A DNA stretch of 64,000 bases from NCBI GenBank assembly GCA_021464245.1, contig JADCRB010000043.1, forward strand, positions 1,969,735 through 2,033,734. Reading direction: 5' to 3'. Numbering within the stretch: the first letter of the stretch is position 1; each line of letters begins with the position of its first letter. The position numbers and the translations under genes were made by a program. A model generated the notes under the pieces. It was given only the letters and a program-made list of their open reading frames with translations, did not search any database and was not told the origin of the DNA. The stretch is from Carallia brachiata (lineage: Eukaryota > Streptophyta > Magnoliopsida > Malpighiales > Rhizophoraceae). Shown piece after piece: positions 45,298-57,069 of the stretch.

Positions 45298-48200
45298 TCA
45301 TTTTCTTGCCTTGCCTTTCTTCCCATTTTTGCCAAACTTTTTACCCTTCGCAGCTTTGCTCTTCACATAAGATACTCTAGTTGCCTTCTTCTGTCGCTCC
45401 TTCCGAACTTGGTCAAGATCTCTAATTTCTGAACGCACATTAGCATTAGGTACCAAATGCTGCTTCTTTCTCCCCCTAAACTTTCTGTTACTTGCATTGT
45501 CTCCTGCAAACAGAAGATTTTTCGTGATTCTATAAAATTGCTGAACAACAAATTAAGCCACAAGCATAAATCCCATTGTAGGCAAAAGCTGGGAAAGAAA
45601 TGACAATGCTATCATGTCAGGAAAGCACAATCGTCACACAGACAGTTCAGGGAACAAAATTTTCCACTCCCATATAGAAAAGGAAGAAACCGTGTACTTG
45701 CATTAAGCGATATCATATATTTTCCCTGCTATCCTACCAGTATTCAATCTATAGAGCAACAACCGACAGACACCCAAGGCTTGTTTTAATCACCTCTGCT
45801 CAATCAATGTGGAAACTTTCTAACCATCTCCTATCTTTTTCATCCAGTTTGTTTATGCATACAGATCAGAAATCAATGAACTCTAAACAAGCCTTCTGCC
45901 ACATTCATAAACAACTTAAAACTAACATTCATAATAGAGAAACTGTAAAGTGCATTAGTACGGTAACAAGGTACAATGATAGTTGAACAAGAGTATTAAA
46001 CTGATGCACGAAGAAATTTGGACTGCAGTAAAATTGTATAGTACTTAGTAAAAATCAAAAGTAGGACATTCAAAAAGATCTTCAGATAAAGACAAACATA
46101 TAGCAATCAACACAGGCATCAAGTTCCAGAAAAATACCTGAGAAGTTTGCTGTTTCCTCAGCATTTCCTTCATTACTTGATCCTTTAAAAGAGACCTTTT
46201 TATGTGACCGCTCCTTCCATTTCTTGTATATCCCAGTCTTGGTGGCTTTTACCTTTGCACCACTTTCTGTCTTTATCTGCACGTCAGCAGTAAGATGGAT
46301 AATGAGAAGTCTAAAAAGATAAAAATATCTTACAAATGTAAGATGGATTAGAAAGGACTCAAACTCAAAATAAGTGGGAGACTATATGCTTGCTGAATAC
46401 CAAGCACACTATTCCTCCGGATAGAAGGCAAACTAGTAAAAAGCTTGAGTACCTTTCCACTTGCTGTAACACGTTCACCATTGTTCAATTTGATGTATTT
46501 TTTGCTCCTCTGCCGCCACGAAATGAAAATCCATATATTAAAGAGGAAAATAATCTAGCACAAAGCTGTGCTAATCACACACTGAAAATTTTAAATACCT
46601 TATCCCAGTGGTAAGATGCTTTCTGTTTCTGCAGGCCCTCACTGTCATCCGCGACAAGATCTAAAACAGCAGCTTCCAACCTAACAGTAAAAATGAGAAA
46701 TACACTCATCAACCAAAATGGATACTTAAGAAGTCCATCCCATGTCAATGCTCCCAAAAATATTGGACACTGTCACAAATCAAAGTTTTACCTATTTGAT
46801 CCAAAGCCTTCATTTGATCTTACAGACAAGCCTGCTTCGGTATGCTGAGAATAGGACCAAAATGCAAGTCAAATAATTAGTCTGGATTTTTTACATGGAC
46901 GATAAATTTGCTGCACACAGCAATAAGAACAGCATAGCATGCAACATGCAGTTTGAAACTTACAATCAAGATCAAACACCAATAACAATATTATAAGAAA
47001 AATTAATATTAGTGGTTCTAATGGATTACATACATGATTTGTTGGAATAGAGCTTATGAAGTATTCCTCATCCCTGAAACTCTTCCCCTTTCTTTTAGTA
47101 CCACGGGCTTTTGTCATCCAAAATCAAGCACCAAATTACTTATCACCAAGAAAAAAGAATGTGCTAGACAAAATTTTTTCAAAATGGATACTTGAGCAAC
47201 TGAAGTGAGATCATTATATAGATTGGACAAACACTAACCTTTTTTCTTCTTCCCAGTTGCATTAATTTCAGATTGAACTTCCTGCGAGTTCCAAAACATA
47301 CCATGAGCTTCTACCCACATAAACACACATATCAGAAACTATATAACAAAAGAGGCATTGGAACAAGTATGATAGCCCGGACCTATACCATACAAATGAA
47401 AGATCCATATGTCCAGACCCCAACAATCAATCCCAATATGTGCACTAAGATAAGGACTGGACAAGACTAGGTCAGTCTCTCAGTTCATGTGCACACTCAG
47501 CCATACGATTCTTTGCCATAAAGTCTTTACTATACCTTTATAATTTGCCTTTTCATCTCGAAAACTATGCTCAGAACCACAAGAAACATATTCATTATGT
47601 TAACCCTTCATTATATTGTAATGTCATTATGCTAAATAAATTTTGGACAGCCAAGAGGTATGTGTATCTTCAGTTATAAAAAGAATAACTACAAAAACTT
47701 CCAAGGGATGTGGATGAAAAAAATAGGTGTGCATCTTACACCTAACATAAGTTTGAGCAGCACTGGAAACAATTAGAAGTTCATGAGAAGATCTCGGCAG
47801 GAAGTAGCATCCTTCAACATATTCCCAAAATCAGTTTTACTTATGTTGTCTAGGCATTCCACGATTTTGCAAAAGAAATAATGAAACTGATAGCAATGAA
47901 AGCTGCATATAGCAATCATACCTCTTCCACAGGCTTGATAGAGCGCTGCTGATGTACCAAGTTGATGATATTCTCGTGAATAGCCCTCTTTTTCTTCATC
48001 ACATCCACCCACTGACTAGAAGGACCCTGCAATGGAACAGTTCTAAGCTACAAAAACCTTCCCATAGTGTGGAACATACCAATCATCAATATTTGTGTCA
48101 GTTAAGTTGCAAATTCGAGAGAGAAACACATCAATGAAAAAGGTAAGGGATAGTCCAATATGGTATAGATGTTCCTAGAGGATCAGGTAAACTTCCAGTA

Positions 48201-50375
48201 TCAATGTTGAAAATAAATGAAACTACAAAACAAGAAAGACCACAGATCACAATAGACAATAATTGCTACAGTAGAACAACTTCAGCTTTCTCTAGTCATT
48301 ATTGGAAAGCCTAAGACATCTGTATTAATGCAACAGCTTGCTATCCCATTAATTAATTATAACCCAATACAGTGCAAAATGCAGAAAGCTACCTTCATAT
48401 TCTTTGATTTGGCAGCTTCACCTTCAGCTTCCAATATAGTCTGCTTTGGTCTAAAATGAACCAGCATTAGTTAAGATTATGCGGGCAAACAAAAATAAAA
48501 GAAAAAAATTGCCGAACTCCCAAAGATAAGAGAAACATATACAAGAACTTCACAACTAACCTGAATGCTTTCAAGCGTCGGAAAAGCCAAGGCCATCAAT
48601 TCACCACATCCTAGGACATTTTTAAAGATTGGATGTAGCCCTTCACGGGGTAAATCCTTTACTCTTCTAATGGACTCCTTTGAAGGCGAAGGTTTTGTCT
48701 TGGTATACAAACGGAAAGCATTTATACAAGTCCTCTGCAAAGAAGTGAGTTCAGCAGATGAATCAATAATTTCTCGAACTCTATCCAAACAAGATCAAGA
48801 ACTGTCTGAGGAAAACGCCCATAAACAGTCTCTCCATTTGCAAAGGCTTGATCAATTTTATCATCACCGCATCCATATCCTGCAAGACCTCCTCCTCAGT
48901 GGGTGCAGCCCTAATTGGTTTTGAGAGAAACAGATGAAGATCTAAAAGGTAAGGCATATCTTCAGATGTCACAAAAGAAAATGTACCAGTCCTTCCAGCC
49001 CTTGCAGCTCGGCCCACACGATGAACAAAATTTTAGGCTTTGGAGGGAAGTCCCAATTGATTACATTATCAAGCAACGGAATATCAATGCCCCTAGCTGC
49101 AACATCAGTCACAATCAACAACATTGTCTTTCGTGCCCTAAACTTAGATATATGAATTTTGCGAGCGTCTTGATCCATATCACCATAGCATACAGAGGGC
49201 TCAATACCCTCTTCTCTACATAAAATGTTCAGGAACTCCACATGATGTTTTGTGGAAACAAATATCAAGGTCTGCTGGTCAGAACTAATATGTTCCCTTA
49301 TCAAATACAACAATGCTGCATATTTTTCTTCCTGGCGCAAGGTGAAAAATGTCAACTTCAGATCAGGGCTAATCTTAGTTTCAACGTCAAGCCGAACAAG
49401 GTGAGGATCTCGAAGACCAGCTGCAGCAAACTCAGCAAGGGCACTGGGCATAGTTGCACTAAAAAGCAAAGTCTGACGGTTCTCGCTCAACTGGGCAAGT
49501 ATCTTATGTAACTGCTCAGCAAAACCCATGCCAAAAAGACTGTCGGCTTCATCGAAAACTACATACTCCACTGTTTTCAACGACATATCATCAACCTCAG
49601 ACAAATGGTGCATAAGTCTACCAGGGGTTGCAATTATGATATCCGGGTTCTGCGCCAATTCTTCAAACTGGCTTTCCATGCTATCACCACCAACAAGTAA
49701 GCTAGTGCGAAGATCTAAAAAATGTAAAGTAAGGATCTTTAAATAGAGAAAATACAGCAGCAATTCTACAAACAACTACAACTACAACAACAACAACAAC
49801 AATGCCTCAATCCCAAATTTAATTAGGGTCAGCTACATGAATCTGTTCTCGCCATTTCGGCTACACGGGCGATTCTAAACTAAGCATTTAGAACCTTCAT
49901 TAGAATTATTTTTTTTCCTCAAATTAAGGGCCTTTTTCTTTAAAACCCCAAGAGAGAGGGGGAAAATAAAAACAGTAGAAATAATCTTATAAAAAGACTG
50001 ACCGGTGAATTTGCCGAGCTCTTTAGTGAACTTGAGGGTCTGCAAAGCCAAGTCCCTAGTCGGAGACAGTATGAGAGCCCTGACGCCGCCCTGAGGGACG
50101 TGCTGCTTGAGCCTCTCGAGCATGGGGACCAGAAAAGCCGCCGTCTTGCCGGAGCCGGTGCGGGCCATGGCGACGACGTCTGCGCCGGAGAGGATGAGGG
50201 GCATGGTCTTTCGCTGGATGGGGGTGGGGACGCGGTACCCCTTCCGCTTGATTCCTCGGTAAACATTGGGGCTGAGGTTCAGGGACTCGAACCCGCCCGA
50301 TTTCGCCTTCTTTTTTAGGTTCTGTTTGCGTTTTAGCTCCGCTTTCGAGCTCACCAGCGGCTCTTTTTCCGCCAT
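45298..50375 (-). CDS. RH29: DEAD-box ATP-dependent RNA helicase 29-like (DBP10 orthologue), with frameshifts in exon 2
   Basis: Eleven exons: 50003-50375, 48561-49714, 48393-48450, 47922-48026, 47239-47281, 47034-47107, 46792-46844, 46599-46680, 46453-46509, 46138-46276, 45298-45503; about 782 residues if frames are repaired. DBP10/RH29 acts in nucleolar 60S ribosomal subunit assembly. Motifs in order: Q motif ([10 protein letters not shown]), I (ARTGSGKT), PTRDLA, VGGDS, TPGR, DEAD, SAT, IFVSTK, ARGID, then [10 protein letters not shown]. The DBP10 C-terminal domain (YHWDK ... [18 protein letters not shown] ... [14 protein letters not shown]) and a Lys/Arg-rich tail follow. In exon 2 about five single bases are missing, at about 49030, 48861, 48787 and two near 48585-48575; most lie in T or A runs. 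Protein similarity continues across each in another frame, which suggests assembly errors or a very recent pseudogene. Confidence 0.93.
49775..49880. mobile_element. SINE-like fragment in helicase intron 1
   Basis: (CAA)n followed by ATGCCTCAATCCCAAATTTA and GGGTCAGCTACATGAATCTG. This resembles the conserved 3' region and microsatellite tail of Au-type plant SINEs (CCCAA...GGGGTCGGCTACATGAATC). Only one end is recognisable. It lies in the 288-base first intron. Confidence 0.5.
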
Positions 50376-50694
50376 GAAGAGGTGGCAATGGAAGCGGCGC
50401 GGGCCGTATCGGTCTGAGGAGGTTTTGTTCGTTCACGCGAGGCTTTAGTTTTACACAGAATGTTATGTTATATTTTTGGGTAGCATTTTTTTTTTTTTAT
50501 TTTACTTTTTTCAATGTTGACAAAGTTGGTAGAGAAGATTAAGTCATAAACTAATTTGAGATTATTAAAAAATTGAAAATAATAATAATAATAATATTTT
50601 TTTATTTTTTATTAAAAATAAATTTTAAAATAACGTTAAAAATATTTAAAATACTATTAAAATTTTCAAAAAAATAAAATAAAGGAAAAAAGTA

Positions 50695-50925
50695 AGTGGC
50701 CGGGAAGAGAGAGACGCGGAAGAGACAGGAAAAATTTTTTGTGCAACCAACTAGTTTTTTTTGTGCAACGAGATGTCAAATTTGTGCAACAAAATTTGAA
50801 AGTATTTTTCACCTATTTTTTCGTTGCACAAATTTAGCGTCTCGTTGCACAAAAAAAGTACCTGGTTGCACAAAAAAAAAATTTCGGTCTGCTCTGCGTC
50901 TTATTTTCCTGTCCACGTAACAGTA
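50695..50925. mobile_element. Foldback / MITE-like palindrome
   Basis: Arms of about 55-90 bases: left TGTGCAACCAACTAGTTTTT ... GTGCAACGAGATGTCAAATT and, inverted, right TGTGCAACCAGGTACTTTTT ... GTGCAACGAGACGCTAAATT, with ACAGGAAAA/TTTTCCTGT further out. The loop is about 40 bases. It would form a strong hairpin in RNA. It lies about 320 bases upstream of the helicase start codon, and no ORF is inside. Confidence 0.8.
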
Positions 50926-52058
50926 CTCTAAAATAAAAAACGTTTTTAACTGTTCACTAACACTCTAACTATTTTTTCTGGTTATCTAATAATTTTTTTG
51001 TTCTCAAAATGCCATGTATGAAGAAAAATAGAAAGATTGAAATTAGAATTCTAAATTTATCTCGCCGTTGGTTGGGTGGCCACTCCAACAACTACAATTG
51101 ATTTGCGTTCTTTCGTTTTCTGGGTTGGGCTACAGTTGTTAGTGGGCCTTGCAAGCCCATAAAATTGTCGTTAGAGTTCTTCATTTTGTTTTACGAATTA
51201 TTTTTCAAATTAAAATTTTTATGCAAGAAGAAAGAAGGATTGATTTAAGAAAAATAAATTTTAAAAGTAAACTAGAAATAAAATTAAAAGAGGCCATGAA
51301 AGAATTAGAAAAATACAATAAAAAAAACATAATTATTGTGTCGCACAATTCAAGCGTTATTGGTTGAGATTTGAAATTTGAAATTTGAAATTTGTCAATT
51401 TACAAAAAGACAATCAATTTAGCGTTTCAGTAATATATCAACATTTTTTCTAGTTATTAGGATAATTGGAAAAAAAAAAAAAAAAACATCATATATTTTT
51501 AACGCTCTAATCTGGGGCAACGAATTGAAAATTAAGCTGTTAAACCCGCAACAATGATAAATGCCAACCGCAGTTTGACCAATGTAATGGCTTGGAAAAT
51601 TGGCAACAATGGAAGCTCTCCCATTCCATCTTCTGTGCAGCTTTACTAAGTAAATAAAATAAAATAAAAAAAAACAATTACAGAAGTATGATCTGATCTG
51701 AAACATGTAATAACAAGCTTGCCATGTTGGCTCAGGAGCCATATGGCGAAAAAGCAAAGATTTCAAACTTGGGTTGTTTTGTTTATTGCATTAACCGAGT
51801 TGAATTTGCATTATCCCAAAGAAGGAAAGAATACAATAAAGCCGTCAACATATTCGATCAAGTAGAATTGACATGGCAAACCAAATGGTAAGATCACAGT
51901 TTCGCATCATCAACCAAATCAAACACTTCGTAATTGGTAATGCAGCTGACTTTCAAAGATTGAGCAGACAACGCAGGATTGGAGTGGAAAAACGGAAAAT
52001 GGGCGACTACTTTGACACTGCAGGGGCAAGAACTTGAGGAAGGCCAGGCGGCAGGCAA
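50926..52058. other. Intergenic region upstream of the helicase and downstream of the Rab gene
   Basis: AT-rich. A short poly(A) run lies at about 51470-51486. The segment next to 52058 is the Rab 3' UTR and flank. No gene is supported. Confidence 0.55.
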
Positions 52059-52527
52059 TCACCACGAGCAACAACCACTGGAAGAAACACCCTGGGGAGG
52101 CTTCTGTTTGAAGATGTTCATTTTCACGCCGCTGGAGCCCTCCGCCAACAGACTCGGCGTATCCAATATCTACAGATGGTAGTAGTAGCACGTTCAGTAT
52201 TCATATATCATTCCCAACATGTATGGCAAACTTGTGCGCACACAAACAGAAAAACTTTGGCCCAGTTGCTATTCACTGCGTGTCTTACGGCAGATATATG
52301 CAAGAATGCAATGCAGCGGTTACACTAGGAGCTGTGGTGGATCGGCCCTTACACATGTTATCTCAAGAACTGAAACCTATACTACTGTGGCTGCAATGCC
52401 ACCCAAAAAAACGACAAAAAAAAGCAGATGATGGTATAGCTAATAGCCATGTGATGGAATGGCAACAATGAGATCGAACCTAAATGACACACAGGCAATG
52501 AAATTAGTATAAAATATCGCTTGACAT

Positions 52528-52558
<31 letters not shown>

Positions 52559-55039
52559 GATATGAAGAAGCAATTCATTTACCTTCAGAACTAGTTCCTC
52601 AAAACATTGCTCTACATTGACTCGAGTTTTTGCACTACATTCAAGAAAAAGGCATCCGTATTCCCTGGCAAAGTCAATTCCCTCTTTTTTGCTGACAACC
52701 CTTTCACTTTCCTGCAGAAATGGATAAATTTGAAGAACCCATTAAAATGAATAGAACTTTGTAGTTACACTCAACAAACCAACAAACTGCTAAAAGAAAA
52801 CGTCAGATATATTCTTGGAACAGGCCACATGGAAAAACTGGAAAAGGATATCAATCCCAAGCCGGTAACTTTGCATCAGGCATAAAAGAAAAGAATTTGC
52901 ATGCGATGTTCCCTTAGAAATGTATATACCTTATCAACTTTGTTGCCAACGAGCATCTTGATGCAATCCTGGTTTGTCGAATACAGATCAATTTCTTTTG
53001 CCCATATGTCGGACAAGTTTGTAAATGTTTCTCTTCGTGTCACATCATACACTGTATTGATTCCAAGAATCAATAATCATAAGTTAGAGAAATATGAGTC
53101 AAAAAATTTGTTAGAAAAAGAATAGCCAACCAATGTATTGCAAAACGTGGATCAAGTTCTTCACATCTGTAGTAAATTAATTGTGAAGCCACGCAAAAGA
53201 ACCCTGCAACTCAATTTTAGTTAAACTATCTTGGAAAAGTGCAGTCCATCTGAGGAAAAATCTAAATTCCTGGAGGGGAGATATGCTAGAAGATATTTGT
53301 ATGAAACCCATTTTAGCTACACGTGTGAAGATGGAGAAGCTGGGGGAACCATCATCCACCGGGTCAGACGTGGAGAAGCTATGGGAATCATCATCCACGA
53401 GGTCAGAATTTTAACAAGAATTTAATTAACACAAATTTTTATATTGTTTATTCAATAGTTGCAAAAGCATAAAAATGCAATAGTCAGAGAAGGGCAAGGC
53501 GAGAACACAAAGGATTCAGCATGAATGCACGTACCCATTATGATCCCTTGTGCTCCTCTATAATAAGAACTAGTAAGTGTTCTAAACCTCTCCTGTCCAG
53601 CTGCAGGGTAAGAATAATGACTTTCATCAACCAAAACAAAGTAAAGCAACCAATGCAACTGACACCAACAGCTAAAATATAAGTCACAACAGATCAAGGT
53701 ACTTTGTCATTCGGTAAAAGATTACTAACAACTGAATTCTCAGAACAAGAATACAAGATCAGTACAACCAAAATACCAGAATCCTCATTTATTTCTGCAA
53801 ACATAAAAGACTCTCCAACTAAAAGAAATTGTTGAGTACTCCTATAACCATCTTAGTGGCGGAACATAATTTCTTTAAGCAAGGAAAATTTATTGCCTGA
53901 TCATATGCTCACTACATCATTATAATTTGTCATTAGAAATCCCTTTATTGAATTACAAATACTGATCAAAAGCATCTGGAGCTTTTGTATAATTACACTT
54001 GTTTTGTCGCTTAGTCCTAATAAAACAGTGGAAAACCCTTGCCAGCCAATATACCAAAATAATCATAACTAGATCGAAAAGACGAGACAAAAACACATAT
54101 CAAATGTTACTCAACAAGATTGTCAAATTAGTGAGTAACTGACAAAGTCTTACCTGTGTCCCAAATAGCAAGTTTCAACTTTTTCCCACCAACGGTAACA
54201 TGTTTTACTTTGAAGTCCACACCTACATCATGCAGGAAAAGTTCCGTCCATAAGTTTTCACATCGAAACCTATCTCTAAATGATTGATCGATGTTTTGAA
54301 AGCAAGGATTTTTATTAATGAAAATGACCCATTTCACATATCCAAAACTGGATACACGCTAGCTTGAATCGATCTAAGAGAAATTTTTGGTTCTACACCT
54401 ATCAGAGACAGGAAATTAATTCCAAAACACAAAATCAGGATGCCAAGGAAATTGATAGAAAGCTTTGATGAGAGAGCATTTAAGTCAAAAGCCAAGGAAC
54501 TGCAACCTCCACCGCTATTTCCAATATGTTTTCTGCTAATTACAAAATGCACTCCACCAAAGGCGGGCACAACGAAAGTTTCTCTTTGATTTTTCTTGAA
54601 GATTACTTTCCACTTCCTCAACTTAATAGAGAATCAAAAAGCAAGAAAAATTACTTAAGCCATTTACAACTAAGAATCACAGATAACAACTCGCTGCCCC
54701 TAGTCAAAACAAACCTACATAAACCCCAATTACAAAACAACCCCAAAAAGACTTTCATATACATTCAAGCAATAACAGAATCCCAATTCCCATTGATCTT
54801 CCATGCGTTTGATATGGGGGATGTAAAGTTGGCAACTTTAACATAGAGATAGAAAAAATATAAGCAAGAAGAGAAGGAAACGAAACACAAAAAAAAAACC
54901 CACCGATGGTAGGAGAGAGGTCCTCAAAACTATTGGAAGTGAAACTCAAAAGCAGAGTACTCTTCCCAACGCCAGAATCCCCGATCAACAACAGCTTGAA
55001 CAAGTAGTCAAACTCCTGTTGACTCGACGACGCTTCCAT
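52059..55039 (-). CDS. RabC-type (Rab18-like) small GTPase
   Basis: Six exons: 54904-55039, 54154-54222, 53535-53600, 52930-53051, 52583-52711, 52059-52169; 210 residues with no breaks. Rab GTPases switch between GDP and GTP to direct vesicle traffic; the plant RabC clade corresponds to animal Rab18. G motifs: P-loop GDSGVGKS, switch I LSPTIG, WDTAGQERF (joined across introns), GNKVDK and ECSAKT. The RabC signature [20 protein letters not shown] is clear. The C terminus ends GCCSW, a double-Cys prenylation motif for membrane anchoring. The ATG at 55039 is chosen ([20 protein letters not shown]); an upstream in-frame codon at 55054 is not an ATG. A downstream flank of GA/TG repeats lies upstream of the gene at 55232-55268. 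Confidence 0.94.
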
Positions 55040-55231
55040 ATCCAGCAACCCCAATTCAAGAAGCCCTTCAAATCATCCACACAAAGTCTCAAACACCCGT
55101 AACACACTAAACATACATGTACATGTCAGGAAAGAGAGAGAAGAAGTTTGATACCCGAGAGTTGGTGGAGTTGGTGATGAATAGGGGGCAGGCAGGCGTA
55201 GATCTAATAGGAAATTTTGTTTGGTATGTAT

Positions 55232-55268
55232 GTGAGAGAGAGAGAGAGAGTGTGTGTGTGTGTGTGTA
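55232..55268. repeat. (GA)n(TG)n microsatellite in the Rab 5' region
   Basis: A compound dinucleotide repeat about 200 bases before the Rab ATG, probably in the 5' UTR or core promoter. Confidence 0.85.
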
Positions 55269-55465
55269 GAAAAGGTTAAAGAGAGATTGCAGAGAGGTGA
55301 AGATAGCTATAAAGTCTTCTTCTTTCTCTGTTTCTTTTCTTTCTTTTTTTTTAAGGAGTTGTAGTGGCTAGTTTGCTGTGCTGGCTTTTTCGCTTTTCAG
55401 ACCGATAGCTTGTTCTAGTCAGGTTAGGGTCCAGGTAAGGTGGTACGAGGATTATTGTCCCGGTG

Positions 55466-57069
55466 CTGTCATCGGGACAGTGTAGCCGTTAGATCAGAAA
55501 AATCGGTTACGATTATGACGTCGTTAATTAATTGTCGGTTTCGCCATTGAAATATGCACACTTTAAACTGAAAACGCAAATGATATTTACATCCCAACTA
55601 ATGAATTTTCTATTAAGTTGGGCCGCCGTCGTACGGCCTTTGTTTTTTTTGTTTTTTTAACACGATTGATTAAGGTCCCATAAACACAAGCCCATTCTTT
55701 TCCTTGTTCTCTTTGCGATACTTAGGAGGTGGCCAGTCATGGGGCCGAGCTCAGTAACTCGAGCTTGTAACCTGGAGGAGGCCGATTATGGACTTCTTCA
55801 TTGGTTCGGTTCAAGTTTGTTCATTTCAGTGTAGAGGCTTTGGTAGCAGAAAGTACAATTTTTTTTCTTCATTCGCGGTTAATATTTGACTTGGTCGGTT
55901 TAAATTGGTTAAAAGGCTTGTTCTCGTGTCAAAGATTTCGAATTTAAATACTGTTAAGTAAAAATTTTGAAATTAAGATTTATTAATACAACTAAATTTA
56001 AACTTTTTTTGATGTGTAATGTTGTAATCATTTAAATTATTTAAATTTTTTTTTTATGTATAATGTTATAATCATTTAAATTATTCGGACGGACGATTAA
56101 AAAAAGACTTAATGTTTATTAATATAAACAGTCAAAACACAACCCTCATGTGTTTATTTTTTTTATACTAAGGAAGTATATATTTTACTTGGTCGGCTTT
56201 GGCCGCCTCCTGCGCATCATTGACAATTCATAATTCTTGGTCAAAAAGTCAAAACACATACACATACGAATTAGATGGCCAAAGAATCTAATTAAAATTC
56301 ATCTTAAAAAATTTAAATACGCTATTAAAAAAATAAAATAAATATGATATCATTTTAAATTTTATATAAATAAAAAATAATACATTACAATTTCATTTTA
56401 ATTGACTTTGGCTAAATTTTCCGACTATATAACAATTCTCAATGTTATATGTAAGTATATGCACAGGGTGGGAAAATAAGAATAGGATCGTGGACAGTGA
56501 GTTGTTTAAATTTTTGTATAATTTGAAAGGATAAAAGTTCCAGCCTGCACTGTATAGTTGCACAATGCAACCATATGCGTGGGAAAAAATGCAAATTATT
56601 ACTAATAAAATGTAATTGTATTAATAATTTATGTAAGAATACTTTTTTTAGAAAAAACAAATTGTTTTTGAAGCTAAAAATTTTTTTGTAAGAACTATGT
56701 TTATATTTTAGCATATTTTATGTGAGATTTACATTTTTAAATTCTAAAATAACATTCATCTAATTTTACATTTTAATTTATTTTTTTACATTTTATAAAT
56801 AAAATCATATTAAATTATTATCTAATTACACTTTCTTAATAGAATATGACGACACTCTACGGCTATACACTATGACTTTAAAACCACTCTTAATTTGAAA
56901 TTGACTTTATTTTTATTTTTATTTTTATTTTTGGTTTATTTGAAATTGACTTTATGCCACTAATTTGAGTCACTTTGGCAGAGGAAATTAATGGTGAATA
57001 ACAAATTAAATTAGTTTTAGCCGAGAGAAACCGCCGGCGAGGGCGGAGACATCTTACAATGCCAACTCT
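55466..57069. repeat. Segmental tandem duplication, unit 1
   Basis: Begins CATCGGGACAGTGTAGCCGT. Long blocks recur in unit 2 about 1.6 kb on: ATTAATTGTCGGTTTC, AATGAATTTTCTATTAAGTT, TAACTCGAGCTTGTAACC, CTTCTTCATTGGTTCGGTTC, TTGACAATTCATAATTCT and GGTGAATAACAAATTAAATT, all in the same order. No gene inside. Confidence 0.85.
56500..56880. repeat. Dispersed repeat, copy 2 (mate at 29530-29900)
   Basis: Lies inside segmental unit 1 but is missing from unit 2, so it inserted into unit 1 after the duplication, or was lost from unit 2. It shares AGAATACTTTTTTTAGAAAA and TTTTTGAAGCTAAAAATTTT with the mate. Confidence 0.6.

Noticed and set aside
45013..45432. 139-codon plus-strand ORF
   Set aside because: Antisense shadow of the last helicase exon and its 3' flank; no domain.
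48565..49746. Plus-strand ORFs across the helicase
   Set aside because: Shadows of the DEAD-box exon; the minus strand shows every helicase motif.
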